A stretch of DNA of 64,000 nt. Source: JACVRW01 sp034664125. GTDB lineage: Bacteria; Actinomycetota; Thermoleophilia; Solirubrobacterales; Thermoleophilaceae. Made by a program: the position numbers and the translations under genes. How positions within the stretch are numbered: position 1 is the first letter of the stretch; every line of letters begins with the position of its first letter. The DNA lies in contig JAXDIG010000050.1 in NCBI GenBank assembly GCA_034664125.1, positions 1 to 64,000 of the forward strand. Reading direction: 5' to 3'. The notes beneath the pieces were generated by a model, which had not been told where the DNA came from, ran no database searches, and worked only from the letters and a program-made list of their open reading frames with translations. Of this stretch, positions 33,584 through 41,167 are shown piece after piece.

Positions 33584-34093
33584 ATGGGTTTCGGCGACGA
33601 ACTCGGTGGCAAAGGAGAGCTCATAACCGCGACCACGGAGACAATCCGCGAGCAGGCCTTCCTCCCGCTGTCGAGCGACATCCCCGCCGGCGTGACCCTT
33701 CGCCAGTACCGCTCGGAGCGCGCTCGCCGCCAGGCGCTCCTAGTAGCCTCGAAATCCATGGTCGAGCTGCCCGAGGAGCTGTCGCCCCGCCAGGTCGCCG
33801 AGCTGATCGGCGATGGTGGCGCGCAGCTGGTCGACGTTCGCGAGCCCTACGAGCACCAGGCAGGCCGGATCGCGGGCGACGTCCACATCGAACTCGATGA
33901 GCTCGGCGGGGCGGCGCACTCGATCGACCGGGATCGGCCGGTGGTGTTCTACTGCCGCTCGGGCAGCCGCTCGGCGCTCGCCGCCCAGGCATTCGGAGCC
34001 GCCGGGTACAGCGCCCACAACCTCACCGGGGGGCTGCAGGCCTGGGTGGGGGACGGGCTACCGATCGAGCCGGCCGGCGGCCACGTCGCCTAG
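33584..34093 (+). CDS. Single-domain rhodanese protein
   Basis: Residues ~64-169 of the 169-aa frame are a rhodanese domain: QVAELIGDGGAQLVDVREPYEHQAGRI, VVFYCRSGSRSALAAQAF with the active Cys, GYSAHNLTGGLQAW (quoted in parts). The first 58 residues have no family match; GC-rich third positions suggest they may be translated, but an ATG at 33758 gives a normal 111-aa GlpE-like protein. Neither start has a strong ribosome binding site. The 3' end overlaps the convergent kinase gene by 36 bases. Confidence 0.82.
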   Translation: MGFGDELGGKGELITATTETIREQAFLPLSSDIPAGVTLRQYRSERARRQALLVASKSMVELPEELSPRQVAELIGDGGAQLVDVREPYEHQAGRIAGDVHIELDELGGAAHSIDRDRPVVFYCRSGSRSALAAQAFGAAGYSAHNLTGGLQAWVGDGLPIEPAGGHVA

Positions 34094-34918
34094 CCGGGCC
34101 GCGCGTAGCTGCCCCGCGTAGGGGCCGCGCCCGGTCGCGCAGGCCGCCCCGCAGCGCGCTCCGAGCTCCAGCGCCTCCGCGACCGGCATGCCCGCGCCGA
34201 GGCCGTAGGTCAGGCCGGCGGCAAAGCTGTCGCCGCAGCCGTACATGTCGCTGACCGCCCCGGGCAGCGGCGTGGCCTCCCAGCGGCCGTGCTCGCCGTC
34301 GCGCGTCTCGTACTCCCCCCCGCTGGCGCCGGCGGTGCGGATCACCAGGCGCGGTGGCGGCTCCAGGTCCCCGGGCTCGTAGCGCTCGCCCGGGTCCTTC
34401 CCGCTCGCCACCAGCGCGTCCAGCTCCACGCCAGCCTCGCCAAGTGTCTCCAGCCCGCGCGCCGAGGCCACCAGCGTGGCCGCCCGCCGGGCCTCCTTGG
34501 CGGCGCCGGCGTCGCCTGCGGTGAAGTAGACGGCGTCTGTGCTGTCGAGCTCCTGCCAGGGCAACGGGTCCCCGGCGCGCGGACCGAGCCGGTCGCCGAT
34601 GACCGTGATCGTGCGCTCGCCCGCGGCGTCCACGTGGACGTAGCCGCGGCGCTGCAGCTCGGGGCGGAAGGCAGCGTGCACCCGCAGCCCCAGCTCCTCC
34701 AGCTCGCGTTTCGCGCGGTGGCCGATCTCGTCGTCGCCGAGCGCCGTGTAGAGCGTCGCCGCGCCCGCGAGCTTGGCCAGCTGCACGGCGGCCACCGCTC
34801 CTCCCCCGCCCGGCTCCTGCCACGTGTCGCTCACGTGCACGATCTCGCCGGCGGCGGGCACGTGCTCGACGCGCCCGAACTCGATCCACTCGACGTGCCC
34901 GACGACAGCCGCTCGCAT
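34058..34918 (-). CDS. PfkB-family carbohydrate/nucleoside kinase
   Basis: 286 aa. AAVVGHVEWIEFGRVEHVPAAG start, GGGGAVAAVQLAKLAG, and the anion-hole/catalytic-base motif MYGCGDSFAAGLTYGL near residue 236 (GCGD in place of the common GAGD). Typical ribokinase-family length. The sugar or nucleoside substrate cannot be read from sequence. It lies 15 bases downstream of the slipin gene in the same direction. Confidence 0.9.
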   Translation of the reverse strand: MRAAVVGHVEWIEFGRVEHVPAAGEIVHVSDTWQEPGGGGAVAAVQLAKLAGAATLYTALGDDEIGHRAKRELEELGLRVHAAFRPELQRRGYVHVDAAGERTITVIGDRLGPRAGDPLPWQELDSTDAVYFTAGDAGAAKEARRAATLVASARGLETLGEAGVELDALVASGKDPGERYEPGDLEPPPRLVIRTAGASGGEYETRDGEHGRWEATPLPGAVSDMYGCGDSFAAGLTYGLGAGMPVAEALELGARCGAACATGRGPYAGQLRAARLGDVAAGRLDR

Positions 34919-34933
34919 GCTCGCGGCAGTGTG

Positions 34934-35728
34934 TCAGGACTCGGGGCTCACGCCCCCGGGGCCGCCGTGGCCGTCCCCCGACTCGAGCAGCGGCCGCAGC
35001 AGGTCGAGCGGCAGCGGGAAGACGATCGTCGAGGCCTGGTTGCCGCTGATGTCCTGCAGCGCCTGCAGGTAGCGCAGCTGGATGGTGACCGGGTTCGGCT
35101 GGATCACCTCGGCGGCCTGGGCGAGCTTGTCGGCCGCCTGGAACTCGCCCTCCGCGTTGATGACCTTGGCGCGCCGGTTGCGCTCGGCCTCGGCCTGGCG
35201 CGCCAGCGCGTGCTGCATCGTCTCGGGGATCTCCACGTCCTTGATCTCCACGATCGAAACCTTGATCCCCCACGGCTCGGTTTGCTCGTCGATGATCTGC
35301 TGGAGGCTCTCGTTGAGGCGCTCGCGCTCGGACAGCAGCGCATCGAGCTCCGCCTTGCCCAGCACGGAGCGCAGCGTCGTCTGGGCGATCTGAAGGGTCG
35401 CCCCCTGGAAGTCCTCGATCTCCAGTACCGAGCGGTTGGGGTCGAGGACCCGGAAGTACGCGACCGCCGCCACCCGCACCGGCACGTTGTCGCGGGTGAT
35501 CACCTCCTGCGGCGGGATGCGCAGCGTGACCGTGCGCAGGCTCACGCGCACCATACGGTCCGCGCCGGGCACGAGCAGCGCCACGCCGGGGCCCTTCAGG
35601 TCGATTACGCGACCGAGCCGGAACACCACCCCGCGCTCGTACTCGCGCAGCACGCGCACCGATGCCCCCGCCAGCGCCCCGAGCGCCACGAGGATCAGAC
35701 CCAGCACGATCAGCACGCCCTCGATCAC
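34934..35728 (-). CDS. Slipin/stomatin (SPFH) protein
   Basis: 264 aa from GTG 35728, which overlaps the upstream nfeD stop (GTGA). One N-terminal membrane helix (VLIVLGLILVALGALAGASV), then the SPFH domain (LREYERGVVFRLGRVIDLKGPG, DNVPVRVAAVAYFRVLDPN) and a coiled coil rich in Ala, Glu and Arg (ARQAEAERNRRAKVINAEGE). Works with NfeD in membrane microdomain organisation. The C-terminal GGPGGVSPES is encoded by a shortened CGGGGC-TCAC-GCCCCCG hairpin repeat. Confidence 0.93.
   Translation of the reverse strand: MIEGVLIVLGLILVALGALAGASVRVLREYERGVVFRLGRVIDLKGPGVALLVPGADRMVRVSLRTVTLRIPPQEVITRDNVPVRVAAVAYFRVLDPNRSVLEIEDFQGATLQIAQTTLRSVLGKAELDALLSERERLNESLQQIIDEQTEPWGIKVSIVEIKDVEIPETMQHALARQAEAERNRRAKVINAEGEFQAADKLAQAAEVIQPNPVTIQLRYLQALQDISGNQASTIVFPLPLDLLRPLLESGDGHGGPGGVSPES
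34942..34959. repeat. Shortened CGGGGC-TCAC-GCCCCCG hairpin in the slipin 3' end
   Basis: Same TCAC loop and nearly the same stem as the element at 8649. It overlaps the last codons of the slipin gene and lies between it and the kinase gene downstream. Confidence 0.65.
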
Positions 35729-36192
35729 ACGTCCTCCTCCCACTCCTCCGCTCGGCGCACCGCGAGCGTCAGCCCGCTGACGCGCTCCACCACGACGGCG
35801 TCGCCGGCGCCCAGCTCGCCGTCCTCCTCCACCCAGCTGCGGCGCGCCCGCCAGAGCGCCCCGTCCACGAACACCTGGCCGCCGTCTCCGGCCCAGGTGC
35901 GGACCACGCCGGTGCGCCCGCTGAGCGTCTCCCGGCCGGATGCGACCTGACGCCGGCGCGCGGCGAGCGACTTGCGCGCGGCCACCGCCACCCACGCACC
36001 GGTCACCGCCACGGCGGCGAGCATCGCGGCCACCACGAGTGCCACGCCGCCTCCGGTCCCGGCGATAGCGAGCGCCGCGCCGCCCGCAAGGGCCATGCCG
36101 CCGAAGGCGCCCAGCACGCCCCCGGACACGTGTGCTTCGGCCACCAACAGGGCGGCCCCGACCACTACGAGAGCCAAGCCGACTTCCACCAT
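35725..36192 (-). CDS. NfeD-family membrane protein
   Basis: 155 aa. Three hydrophobic segments in residues ~3-70 (VGLALVVVGAALLVAEAHVS, FGGMALAGGAALAIAG, ALVVAAMLAAVAVTGAWVAV) followed by a basic linker and an OB-fold (RTGVVRTWAGDGGQVFVDGALW, GAGDAVVVERVSGLTLAVR). This is the short NfeD form lacking the ClpP-like protease. Overlaps the slipin gene by four bases; the pair is a standard NfeD-SPFH unit. Confidence 0.93.
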   Translation of the reverse strand: MVEVGLALVVVGAALLVAEAHVSGGVLGAFGGMALAGGAALAIAGTGGGVALVVAAMLAAVAVTGAWVAVAARKSLAARRRQVASGRETLSGRTGVVRTWAGDGGQVFVDGALWRARRSWVEEDGELGAGDAVVVERVSGLTLAVRRAEEWEEDV

Positions 36193-36269
36193 TTCGCTCT
36201 GCCACCGATGGTACGCCTCCGGGAACGCGGCCGAGAGCGATTGGCGCGTGTCGGTAGCGTGCGCCGACG

Positions 36270-36683
36270 ATGGATGGACCGCTCCAACTCGGCCGCGGCG
36301 TGGAGGTTCCGCTGTCGGAGGTCGAGCTCAGGACGAGTCGCTCGTCCGGCCCCGGCGGCCAGCACGCGAACGTGACGGCCTCGCGTGTCGAGGCGGTGTT
36401 CGACGTGGAGGCCTCGCGGTCGCTGACAGAAGAGCAGAAGCGGCGCCTCGTGGCGCGCCTCGGCCCGGTGGTCAGGGCCACCGCTCAGGACACGCGCAGC
36501 CAGACCCGTAACCGCGAGCTGGCGCTGCAGCGCCTGCGCTCCCGGCTCGCCTCGGCGCTTGCGGTGCGGCGACCGCGGCGGGCCACGACGCCGACCGCGG
36601 CCTCGCGGCGCAAGCGCATGGACGCCAAGCGCCGCCGCGGCGACGTGAAGCGGGCGCGGCGCCGCCCGGACGCCGAGGACTAG
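36270..36683 (+). CDS. arfB: Alternative ribosome-rescue factor ArfB (YaeJ-like)
   Basis: 137 aa. The peptidyl-tRNA hydrolysis motif GGQ is in SSGPGGQHANVTASRVEAVF, and the C-terminus is a basic tail (AASRRKRMDAKRRRGDVKRA) that enters the empty mRNA channel of stalled ribosomes. Length and layout match ArfB rather than RF1/RF2. Starts 77 bases from the divergent nfeD gene. Confidence 0.95.
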   Translation: MDGPLQLGRGVEVPLSEVELRTSRSSGPGGQHANVTASRVEAVFDVEASRSLTEEQKRRLVARLGPVVRATAQDTRSQTRNRELALQRLRSRLASALAVRRPRRATTPTAASRRKRMDAKRRRGDVKRARRRPDAED

Positions 36684-36701
36684 TGCGATAGGACCGCGCC
36701 G

Positions 36702-37154
36702 CTAGGGCGAGGTCGGTGCGACCGCGCCGCCGCCTTCGCCGCCCTGCGCCGGCGTGGTGGGCTGGCCGGTTCCGCCTCCGGTGCCCTGGCTCGGTGTGGT
36801 CGGCGTGGCCGTGCCACCGCCCTGAGAGGGAGGCGTCGCGGGCGTGGTCGGGGTGGCCGTGGTGTCGGTCGTGTCGGTGTTCGTCTTGTCGGTGTTGGTG
36901 CGGTTGCCCAGGTTCTCGGGCGTGGTCGGCACACCGAGGTCGGTGGGGGTCGACTTCGGCTCGCTGTCGCCGCCCGCGCTGGCGATCACCACGATCAGGA
37001 GCAGCAGCAGAACGGCGGCCGCTCCCGCGGCCACCGTGCGGCGGCGCTTGTAGACGGAGTCCGGCTCGCGCTGGCCATAGCCGCGCGGCGGCCCGCCCGG
37101 CGGCCGCTCTCGAGGATCGAGACGGCGTGTGGGCTGGTCGTCCAGAGGGCTCAA
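36702..37154 (-). CDS. Single-pass membrane protein with Thr/Pro-rich extracytoplasmic tail
   Basis: 150 aa. A basic, proline-rich cytoplasmic part (~1-38), one membrane helix (VAAGAAAVLLLLLIVVIASA, ~41-60), then a low-complexity tail of TNTDKTNTDTTDTT and repeated ATPTTP/QGGG units. Such proteins are common surface or spacer proteins in actinobacteria; no domain is recognisable. The DNA repeats in 36740-36900 simply reflect the Thr/Pro/Gly codons. Confidence 0.75.
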   Translation of the reverse strand: MSPLDDQPTRRLDPRERPPGGPPRGYGQREPDSVYKRRRTVAAGAAAVLLLLLIVVIASAGGDSEPKSTPTDLGVPTTPENLGNRTNTDKTNTDTTDTTATPTTPATPPSQGGGTATPTTPSQGTGGGTGQPTTPAQGGEGGGAVAPTSP

Positions 37155-37196
37155 GGTAGCGGATTGCCCTGCATGTGACCCGTTCTCGCCGGCCGC

Positions 37197-37640
37197 TCAG
37201 GCGTAGTGCAGGTCGGCGGTTTCGTCCTCGCCGACCGGCCGCTCGCACGTTGGGCACCACCAGCGCACCTCAACCGGGGTGCCGCAGGCGTCGTGGCGCG
37301 GGGGTTCGGTGCCCTCGCGGTGCCGCGCGCCCCAGTCCGCGAGCAGTCTCAGCGCACCGGCCAGCTCGTGTCCCGACGCGGTCAGCTCGTACACGAACCG
37401 CTGCGGGCGCTCGGAGTAGGGCTGGGCGACCACCAGCCCCTCGCCCTCGAGGCGGCGCAGCCGCTGGGTGAGCACGTTCGGGGCGATGCCGGGAAGCGAC
37501 TGCTGCAGGTCGCCGAACCGCCTGGGGCCGTCGAGCAGCGCCTCGATCACCAGCAGCGTCCAACGGTCACCGACGCTGTCGAGCGCCGCGGCGAGCGGCG
37601 TGGACGCGGGCTCGGGCACGCTTCGAAGCCTACTTTGCAC
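37197..37640 (-). CDS. HxlR-family transcriptional regulator with C-terminal zinc ribbon
   Basis: 147 aa, GTG start. The winged HTH of HxlR/MarR-like proteins covers residues ~14-100 (ALDSVGDRWTLLVIEALLDG, RRFGDLQQSLPGIAPNVLTQRLRRLEGEGLV in parts, YELTASGHELAGAL). Cys118-type residues in DACGTPVEVRWWCPTCERP suggest a small zinc site or redox sensor at the C-terminus. It is divergent from two HtrA-like protease genes across a 51-bp gap that contains a palindrome. Confidence 0.92.
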   Translation of the reverse strand: MQSRLRSVPEPASTPLAAALDSVGDRWTLLVIEALLDGPRRFGDLQQSLPGIAPNVLTQRLRRLEGEGLVVAQPYSERPQRFVYELTASGHELAGALRLLADWGARHREGTEPPRHDACGTPVEVRWWCPTCERPVGEDETADLHYA

Positions 37641-37654
37641 ACCTTGGTACGGTA

Positions 37655-37677
37655 GTCACTTGCAATTCGCAAGTCAC
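37655..37677. promoter_or_regulatory. Palindromic operator between hxlR-type regulator and protease genes
   Basis: ACTTGC (37658-37663) and GCAAGT (37669-37674) form a perfect dyad with a five-base AATTC centre; outward the match continues as GT/AC with one mismatch. It sits in the middle of the 51-bp divergent gap, 18 bases from the regulator start and 17 from the protease ATG, so a bound dimer would block both. The preceding protease ribosome site is AAGGGAG. Confidence 0.65.
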
Positions 37678-37691
37678 AAGGGAGTTATGCG

Positions 37692-38597
37692 ATGGAAGTG
37701 CTGAGTTCTTTGCAGGAGGCGATCGCCGGCGCCGCCGAGCGGGTGGGTCCCTCGGTCGTGGGGCTCGGGCGGGGCTGGGGCCTCGGCTCGGGCGTGGTGA
37801 TCGGCGACGGGCAGGTGCTGACCAACGCCCACAACGTCAGGCGCGAGCAGGTCACGGTCGTGTTTGCGGACGGCCGCCGCGAGGCCGGCGAGTGGACCGG
37901 CGCCGACCCGGACCTCGATCTCGCCGTGCTGTCGGTGGACACCGGCGGCGCCGCGCCGGTCACCTGGGAGCCGGCCGACGCGCCCGGCGTCGGCACGCCG
38001 GTGCTGGCGCTCGCCAACCCGGGCGGGCGCGGGCTGAGGACGACGCTCGGCTTCGTCGCCGCCGAGGGCCGCAGCTTCCGCGGGCCGCGGGGCCGGCGCG
38101 TGGCCGGCGCGATCGAGCACACCGCTCCCCTGCCGCGCGGGTCGTCGGGCGGACCGCTGGTGGACGTCGAGGGCCGCCTGCTGGGGCTGAACGCCCTGCG
38201 CCTGGAGGGCGGCCTGATCGTCGCGGTTCCGGCCACCGCCGCCGTCAAGGAGCGCGTCGAGGGGCTGGCGCGCGGCGAGGCCCCTGCCTCCCCCCGGCTC
38301 GGCGTGGCGGTCGCGCCGCCGCGGGCGGCGCGCCGCATGCGCCGCGCGGTCGGGCTGCCTGAGCACCCGGGGCTGCTGGTGCGTGCCGTCGAGGACGACA
38401 GCCCGGCCGCTTCCGCCGGGATCGAGGCCGGCGACCTGCTGGCCGCCGCGAACGGCACGGAGCTCGGCAGCGTGGACGTGCTCTACGACGTGCTCGACTC
38501 GGTGTCTGACGGAGGCTCACTCGAGCTGACAGTCGTGCGCGGCACGGAGGAGCGGCCCGTGACGGTCGAGTTCGAGGCGAGCGGGGCGGCGGCATGA
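37692..38597 (+). CDS. HtrA-like trypsin protease with PDZ domain, no signal peptide (first of tandem pair)
   Basis: 301 aa. Protease domain: His in VLTNAHNV, Asp in PDLDLAVLSV, Ser in LPRGSSGGPLVDVEG. A PDZ domain covers ~195-295 (GVAVAPPRAARRMRRAVGLP, LVRAVEDDSPAASAGIEAGD, VDVLYDVLDSV). There is neither a signal peptide nor a membrane segment, unlike most HtrA. The start follows AAGGGAG. The next, paralogous protease gene overlaps its stop (ATGA). Confidence 0.92.
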   Translation: MEVLSSLQEAIAGAAERVGPSVVGLGRGWGLGSGVVIGDGQVLTNAHNVRREQVTVVFADGRREAGEWTGADPDLDLAVLSVDTGGAAPVTWEPADAPGVGTPVLALANPGGRGLRTTLGFVAAEGRSFRGPRGRRVAGAIEHTAPLPRGSSGGPLVDVEGRLLGLNALRLEGGLIVAVPATAAVKERVEGLARGEAPASPRLGVAVAPPRAARRMRRAVGLPEHPGLLVRAVEDDSPAASAGIEAGDLLAAANGTELGSVDVLYDVLDSVSDGGSLELTVVRGTEERPVTVEFEASGAAA

Positions 38598-39583
38598 CCG
38601 CGGTCGCGGAGGTTCCACCGCCCGTCGACCGGGCCGAGGCCGAGGCGCTCGACGCGTACTCGCACGCCGTGATCGCGGTGGCCGAGCGCGTCGGGCCTTC
38701 CGTCGCGAGCCTGCGGGTGATGCGGCGCGTGCGCGGCGGCCAGGTGCCCTCGGGCGCCGGCAGCGCGGTCGCGCTCACCCCGGACGGGTTCCTGCTTACC
38801 AACGCCCACGTGGTGGGCCGCAGCGTAACCGGCGGTCGCGCCACGTTCGCCGACGGCAGCGACGCGCGCTTCGAGCTGGTCGGCCGCGACCCGCTGTCCG
38901 ACCTGGCCGTCCTGCGGGCCGACGACCAGGCGCTCGTGCCGGCCACGCTCGGAGACGCCGAGCGGCTGCGCGTGGGCCAGCTCGTCGTCGCGATCGGGAA
39001 CCCCCACGGCCTGGGCGGGTCCGTGACCGCCGGCGTGGTGTCGGCGCTGGGCCGCTCTCTGCCGGCGCGCTCGCGCCGCGCCGGCCGCATCATCGACAAC
39101 GTGATCCAGACCGATGCCGCGCTCAACCCGGGCAGCTCCGGCGGCGCGCTGGCCGACTCGCGCGGGCGCGTGGTCGGGATCAACACCGCCGTGGCGGGCG
39201 TTGGCCTGGGCCTGGCCGTGCCGATCAACGACACCACCCAGCAGGTCGTCGCCCAGCTGATGCGCGACGGCCGCGTGCGCCGCGCGTACATCGGCGTGGC
39301 CGGCGGCCCGCGCCCGGTCCCGCCCCAGGCGCGCGCCGCCGCCGGCAGCTCGACCTGCGTCGAGGTCGTGGAGGTGGTCGACGGCGGCCCTGCCGCCCGC
39401 GGCGGGCTGCGCCCCGAGGACCTGATCCTCGCGGTGAACGACACGCAGGTCACGCGCGTGGAGGACCTGCAGCGGCTGATGTCCGCCGAGCTGATCGGCG
39501 TGTCCGTGACCGTGCGCGTGCTGCGGGCCGGCCGCCCGCTGGAGGTGGAGCTGATGCCGGCCGAGCTCGAGGCGGCGGCCTAG
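38594..39583 (+). CDS. HtrA-like serine protease with PDZ domain, no signal peptide (second of tandem pair)
   Basis: 329 aa. Catalytic triad in LLTNAHVVG, PLSDLAVLRADD and ALNPGSSGGALADSRG; VAIGNPHGLGGSVTAG is the usual LD-loop region. PDZ residues ~225-325 (RRAYIGVAGGPRPV, VVDGGPAARGGLRPEDLILAV). As in the first copy, no export signal is visible, so the pair would act in the cytoplasm. Convergent four-base overlap with the NlpC gene. Confidence 0.93.
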   Translation: MTAVAEVPPPVDRAEAEALDAYSHAVIAVAERVGPSVASLRVMRRVRGGQVPSGAGSAVALTPDGFLLTNAHVVGRSVTGGRATFADGSDARFELVGRDPLSDLAVLRADDQALVPATLGDAERLRVGQLVVAIGNPHGLGGSVTAGVVSALGRSLPARSRRAGRIIDNVIQTDAALNPGSSGGALADSRGRVVGINTAVAGVGLGLAVPINDTTQQVVAQLMRDGRVRRAYIGVAGGPRPVPPQARAAAGSSTCVEVVEVVDGGPAARGGLRPEDLILAVNDTQVTRVEDLQRLMSAELIGVSVTVRVLRAGRPLEVELMPAELEAAA

Positions 39584-40326
39584 AGCCCGGCGATATGGCG
39601 GATCGCGAAGCCGCCGACGGGGCGCGGTGCCTGCTGCCAGCGTGTGCCGGCTCGGCCCTGGCCGCTGGTGTCGAAGCGCAGGCCGGCCACCAGCATGAAC
39701 ACGTGGCCGTCGTTCGCGTAGATCGTGATCCACTCGCCCGGGCCCTGCTCGCCGTAGCGCATGAACAGGCCCGAGGTGAGCGGGCGGTTGAGCAGGCCGG
39801 CCGAAGCCAGCGCGAAGGACACCGACCCCGAGCAGTCGTAGCCGTCGTCGCGCCAGGCGCCGTGCCCGCCGCCCCACTTGTAGGGGAACTTGGCGATCGC
39901 GTTGGCGGCGAGGATCACCCGCTTGACGACCTCCGGGGCGTCGTCGGGCGCGATCGCCGCGCCGTCCGGCCTGACGCTCGCGCGCGGCCCGGTCGCCAGG
40001 AAGGCCGTCGTGTCGAGGTACTCCCGGAAGCTCGCCAGCGCGGCACGCGCCTCACGCAGCTCGGTTCGCACCTCGGCGTCGCTGGGTGCGCCCGGGCTGG
40101 GCGCGTCGTCGGTGGCGGACGAGCCGGGGATGACGGCTGAGCGCTGCTCGCGCTCGACGGACTTACGGTCAGCGGCCGCGCGTGCCTGCGCCGCGGCCTC
40201 GGGCGTGAGCACGACCTCCGCAGGCCCCTGCTGCTTCTCGGACACTGCGTTCCCGCATCCGGCGAACACCGCGACGCAGGCGGCGATGAGCAGGATGCGG
40301 CTCAGCTCTGGTGGCGAGTTTTCCAC
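39580..40326 (-). CDS. NlpC/P60-like cell-wall hydrolase, lipoprotein
   Basis: 248 aa, GTG start at 40326. Lipobox VFAGC with C24 (ILLIAACVAVFAGCGN). After a charged, probably helical linker (~28-105), the NlpC/P60-type domain has FPYKWGGGHGAWRDDGYDCSGSVSFALA with the catalytic Cys (quoted in part: GYDCSGSVSFALA) and the His in NDGHVFMLVAGLRFD. It should cleave peptidoglycan stem peptides on the outer face of the membrane. The start overlaps the end of the upstream DUF1244 gene by 25 bases. Confidence 0.9.
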   Translation of the reverse strand: MENSPPELSRILLIAACVAVFAGCGNAVSEKQQGPAEVVLTPEAAAQARAAADRKSVEREQRSAVIPGSSATDDAPSPGAPSDAEVRTELREARAALASFREYLDTTAFLATGPRASVRPDGAAIAPDDAPEVVKRVILAANAIAKFPYKWGGGHGAWRDDGYDCSGSVSFALASAGLLNRPLTSGLFMRYGEQGPGEWITIYANDGHVFMLVAGLRFDTSGQGRAGTRWQQAPRPVGGFAIRHIAGL

Positions 40327-40547
40327 TCTTCGTAGGGCATTCCGTAGACGATCTCTCGCGCCTGCGGGTCGGGCAGCTCCATCCCGCGCTCCTCGGCCGC
40401 CTCCCTGTACCAGCGGGAGAGGCAGTTGCGGCAGAAGCCGGCCAGCTCCATCAGGTCGATGTTCTGTACATCGGTCCGTTCGCGCAGGTGCTCAACCAAC
40501 CTGCGGAATGCCGCGGCCTCGAGCTCGACCTGTGTGCCCTCGTCCAT
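40302..40547 (-). CDS. DUF1244-family protein
   Basis: 81 aa from ATG 40547. AAFRRLVEHLRERTDVQNID, LMELAGFCRNCLSRWYREAA and QAREIVYGMPYEEWKTRH match the small DUF1244 family end to end, including the FCRNC pair of cysteines. I know the family mainly from Proteobacteria, so its presence here may reflect transfer. Function unknown; the CxxC could bind metal. Confidence 0.85.
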   Translation of the reverse strand: MDEGTQVELEAAAFRRLVEHLRERTDVQNIDLMELAGFCRNCLSRWYREAAEERGMELPDPQAREIVYGMPYEEWKTRHQS

Positions 40548-40568
40548 CGATCTGGAACGATAGGGACG

Positions 40569-40865
40569 ATGACCGACACAGAACCCTCGCGACGCGATCT
40601 GCCCGTAGATCCCACCGGCATCGAGCAGCCGCACGACGTGCTGGCAGCCGACGAGTTCGGCATCGGGACCCGGGACGAGCGCCTGCCGCCGGATCCGAAC
40701 CGCTTCGACCCACCTCACGACATCCTGGCCGCGGAGGAGTTCGCCATGCCGGCCGGCGGCGAGCGCTACGAAGCCGAGAGTGGTGGCCCCGACCCGCGCA
40801 CACTGGTCCCGCTGCTGGTGATCGCCGCGATCCTCGCCTTCTTGCTGGTCCGCCGACGCGACTGA
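40569..40865 (+). CDS. Small tail-anchored protein with twin PHD[VI]LAA[DE]EF motif
   Basis: 98 aa from ATG 40569. Two copies of a short motif, QPHDVLAADEF (residues ~20-30) and PPHDILAAEEF (~49-58), lie in an acidic, Pro-rich cytoplasmic part; residues ~79-94 are one C-terminal helix (TLVPLLVIAAILAFLLV) followed by RRRD. No known family comes to mind. The ferredoxin gene starts two bases after its stop, suggesting an operon. Confidence 0.78.
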   Translation: MTDTEPSRRDLPVDPTGIEQPHDVLAADEFGIGTRDERLPPDPNRFDPPHDILAAEEFAMPAGGERYEAESGGPDPRTLVPLLVIAAILAFLLVRRRD

Positions 40866-40866
40866 C

Positions 40867-41097
40867 GTGGCGCTGTCTCCGGTCAACCGGATCGAGATCA
40901 CTGTCGACCGGGCGCTGTGCATCGGCTCCGGCGACTGCGTGGACACGGCCCCGGACGTCTTCCAGCTCGACGAGGAGGACAAGGCCGTGGTCGTGGACCC
41001 GGACGGCGCGTCGCTCGATGACGTGATCGCGGCGGCCGGGAACTGTCCGGTGGCGGCGATCTTCGTCGTCGGCGAGGCCGGCGACCTGTATCCCTAG
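40867..41097 (+). CDS. Three-cysteine ferredoxin
   Basis: 76 aa, GTG start. Cys18 and Cys24 (CIGSGDC) plus Cys60-Pro (GNCPVAAI) give the single-cluster pattern C-x5-C...CP of small [3Fe-4S] ferredoxins, many of which serve cytochromes P450. The partner is not adjacent; a P450 gene begins at the right edge, 22 kb away. Confidence 0.92.
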   Translation: MALSPVNRIEITVDRALCIGSGDCVDTAPDVFQLDEEDKAVVVDPDGASLDDVIAAAGNCPVAAIFVVGEAGDLYP

Positions 41098-41119
41098 GGT
41101 GGCGCGGGCCCGGGCGCTC

Positions 41120-41137
41120 GCGAACGGCAGCAATAAA
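41120..41137 (+). repeat. Intergenic 18-base motif, locus E
   Basis: GCGAACGGCAGCAATAAA, 22 bases past the ferredoxin stop in the convergent gap before the cupin gene. One base differs from the minus-strand copy at 24685-24702; the next bases are CGGCGGCCCG. Confidence 0.75.
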
Positions 41138-41167
41138 CGGCGGCCCGAACCGTGTGTGGCACTCGCC

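Noticed and set aside
36740..36900. Short direct repeats at DNA level
   Set aside because: They encode the Thr/Pro/Gly-rich tail of a membrane protein and are explained by codon repetition; not a CRISPR or mobile repeat.
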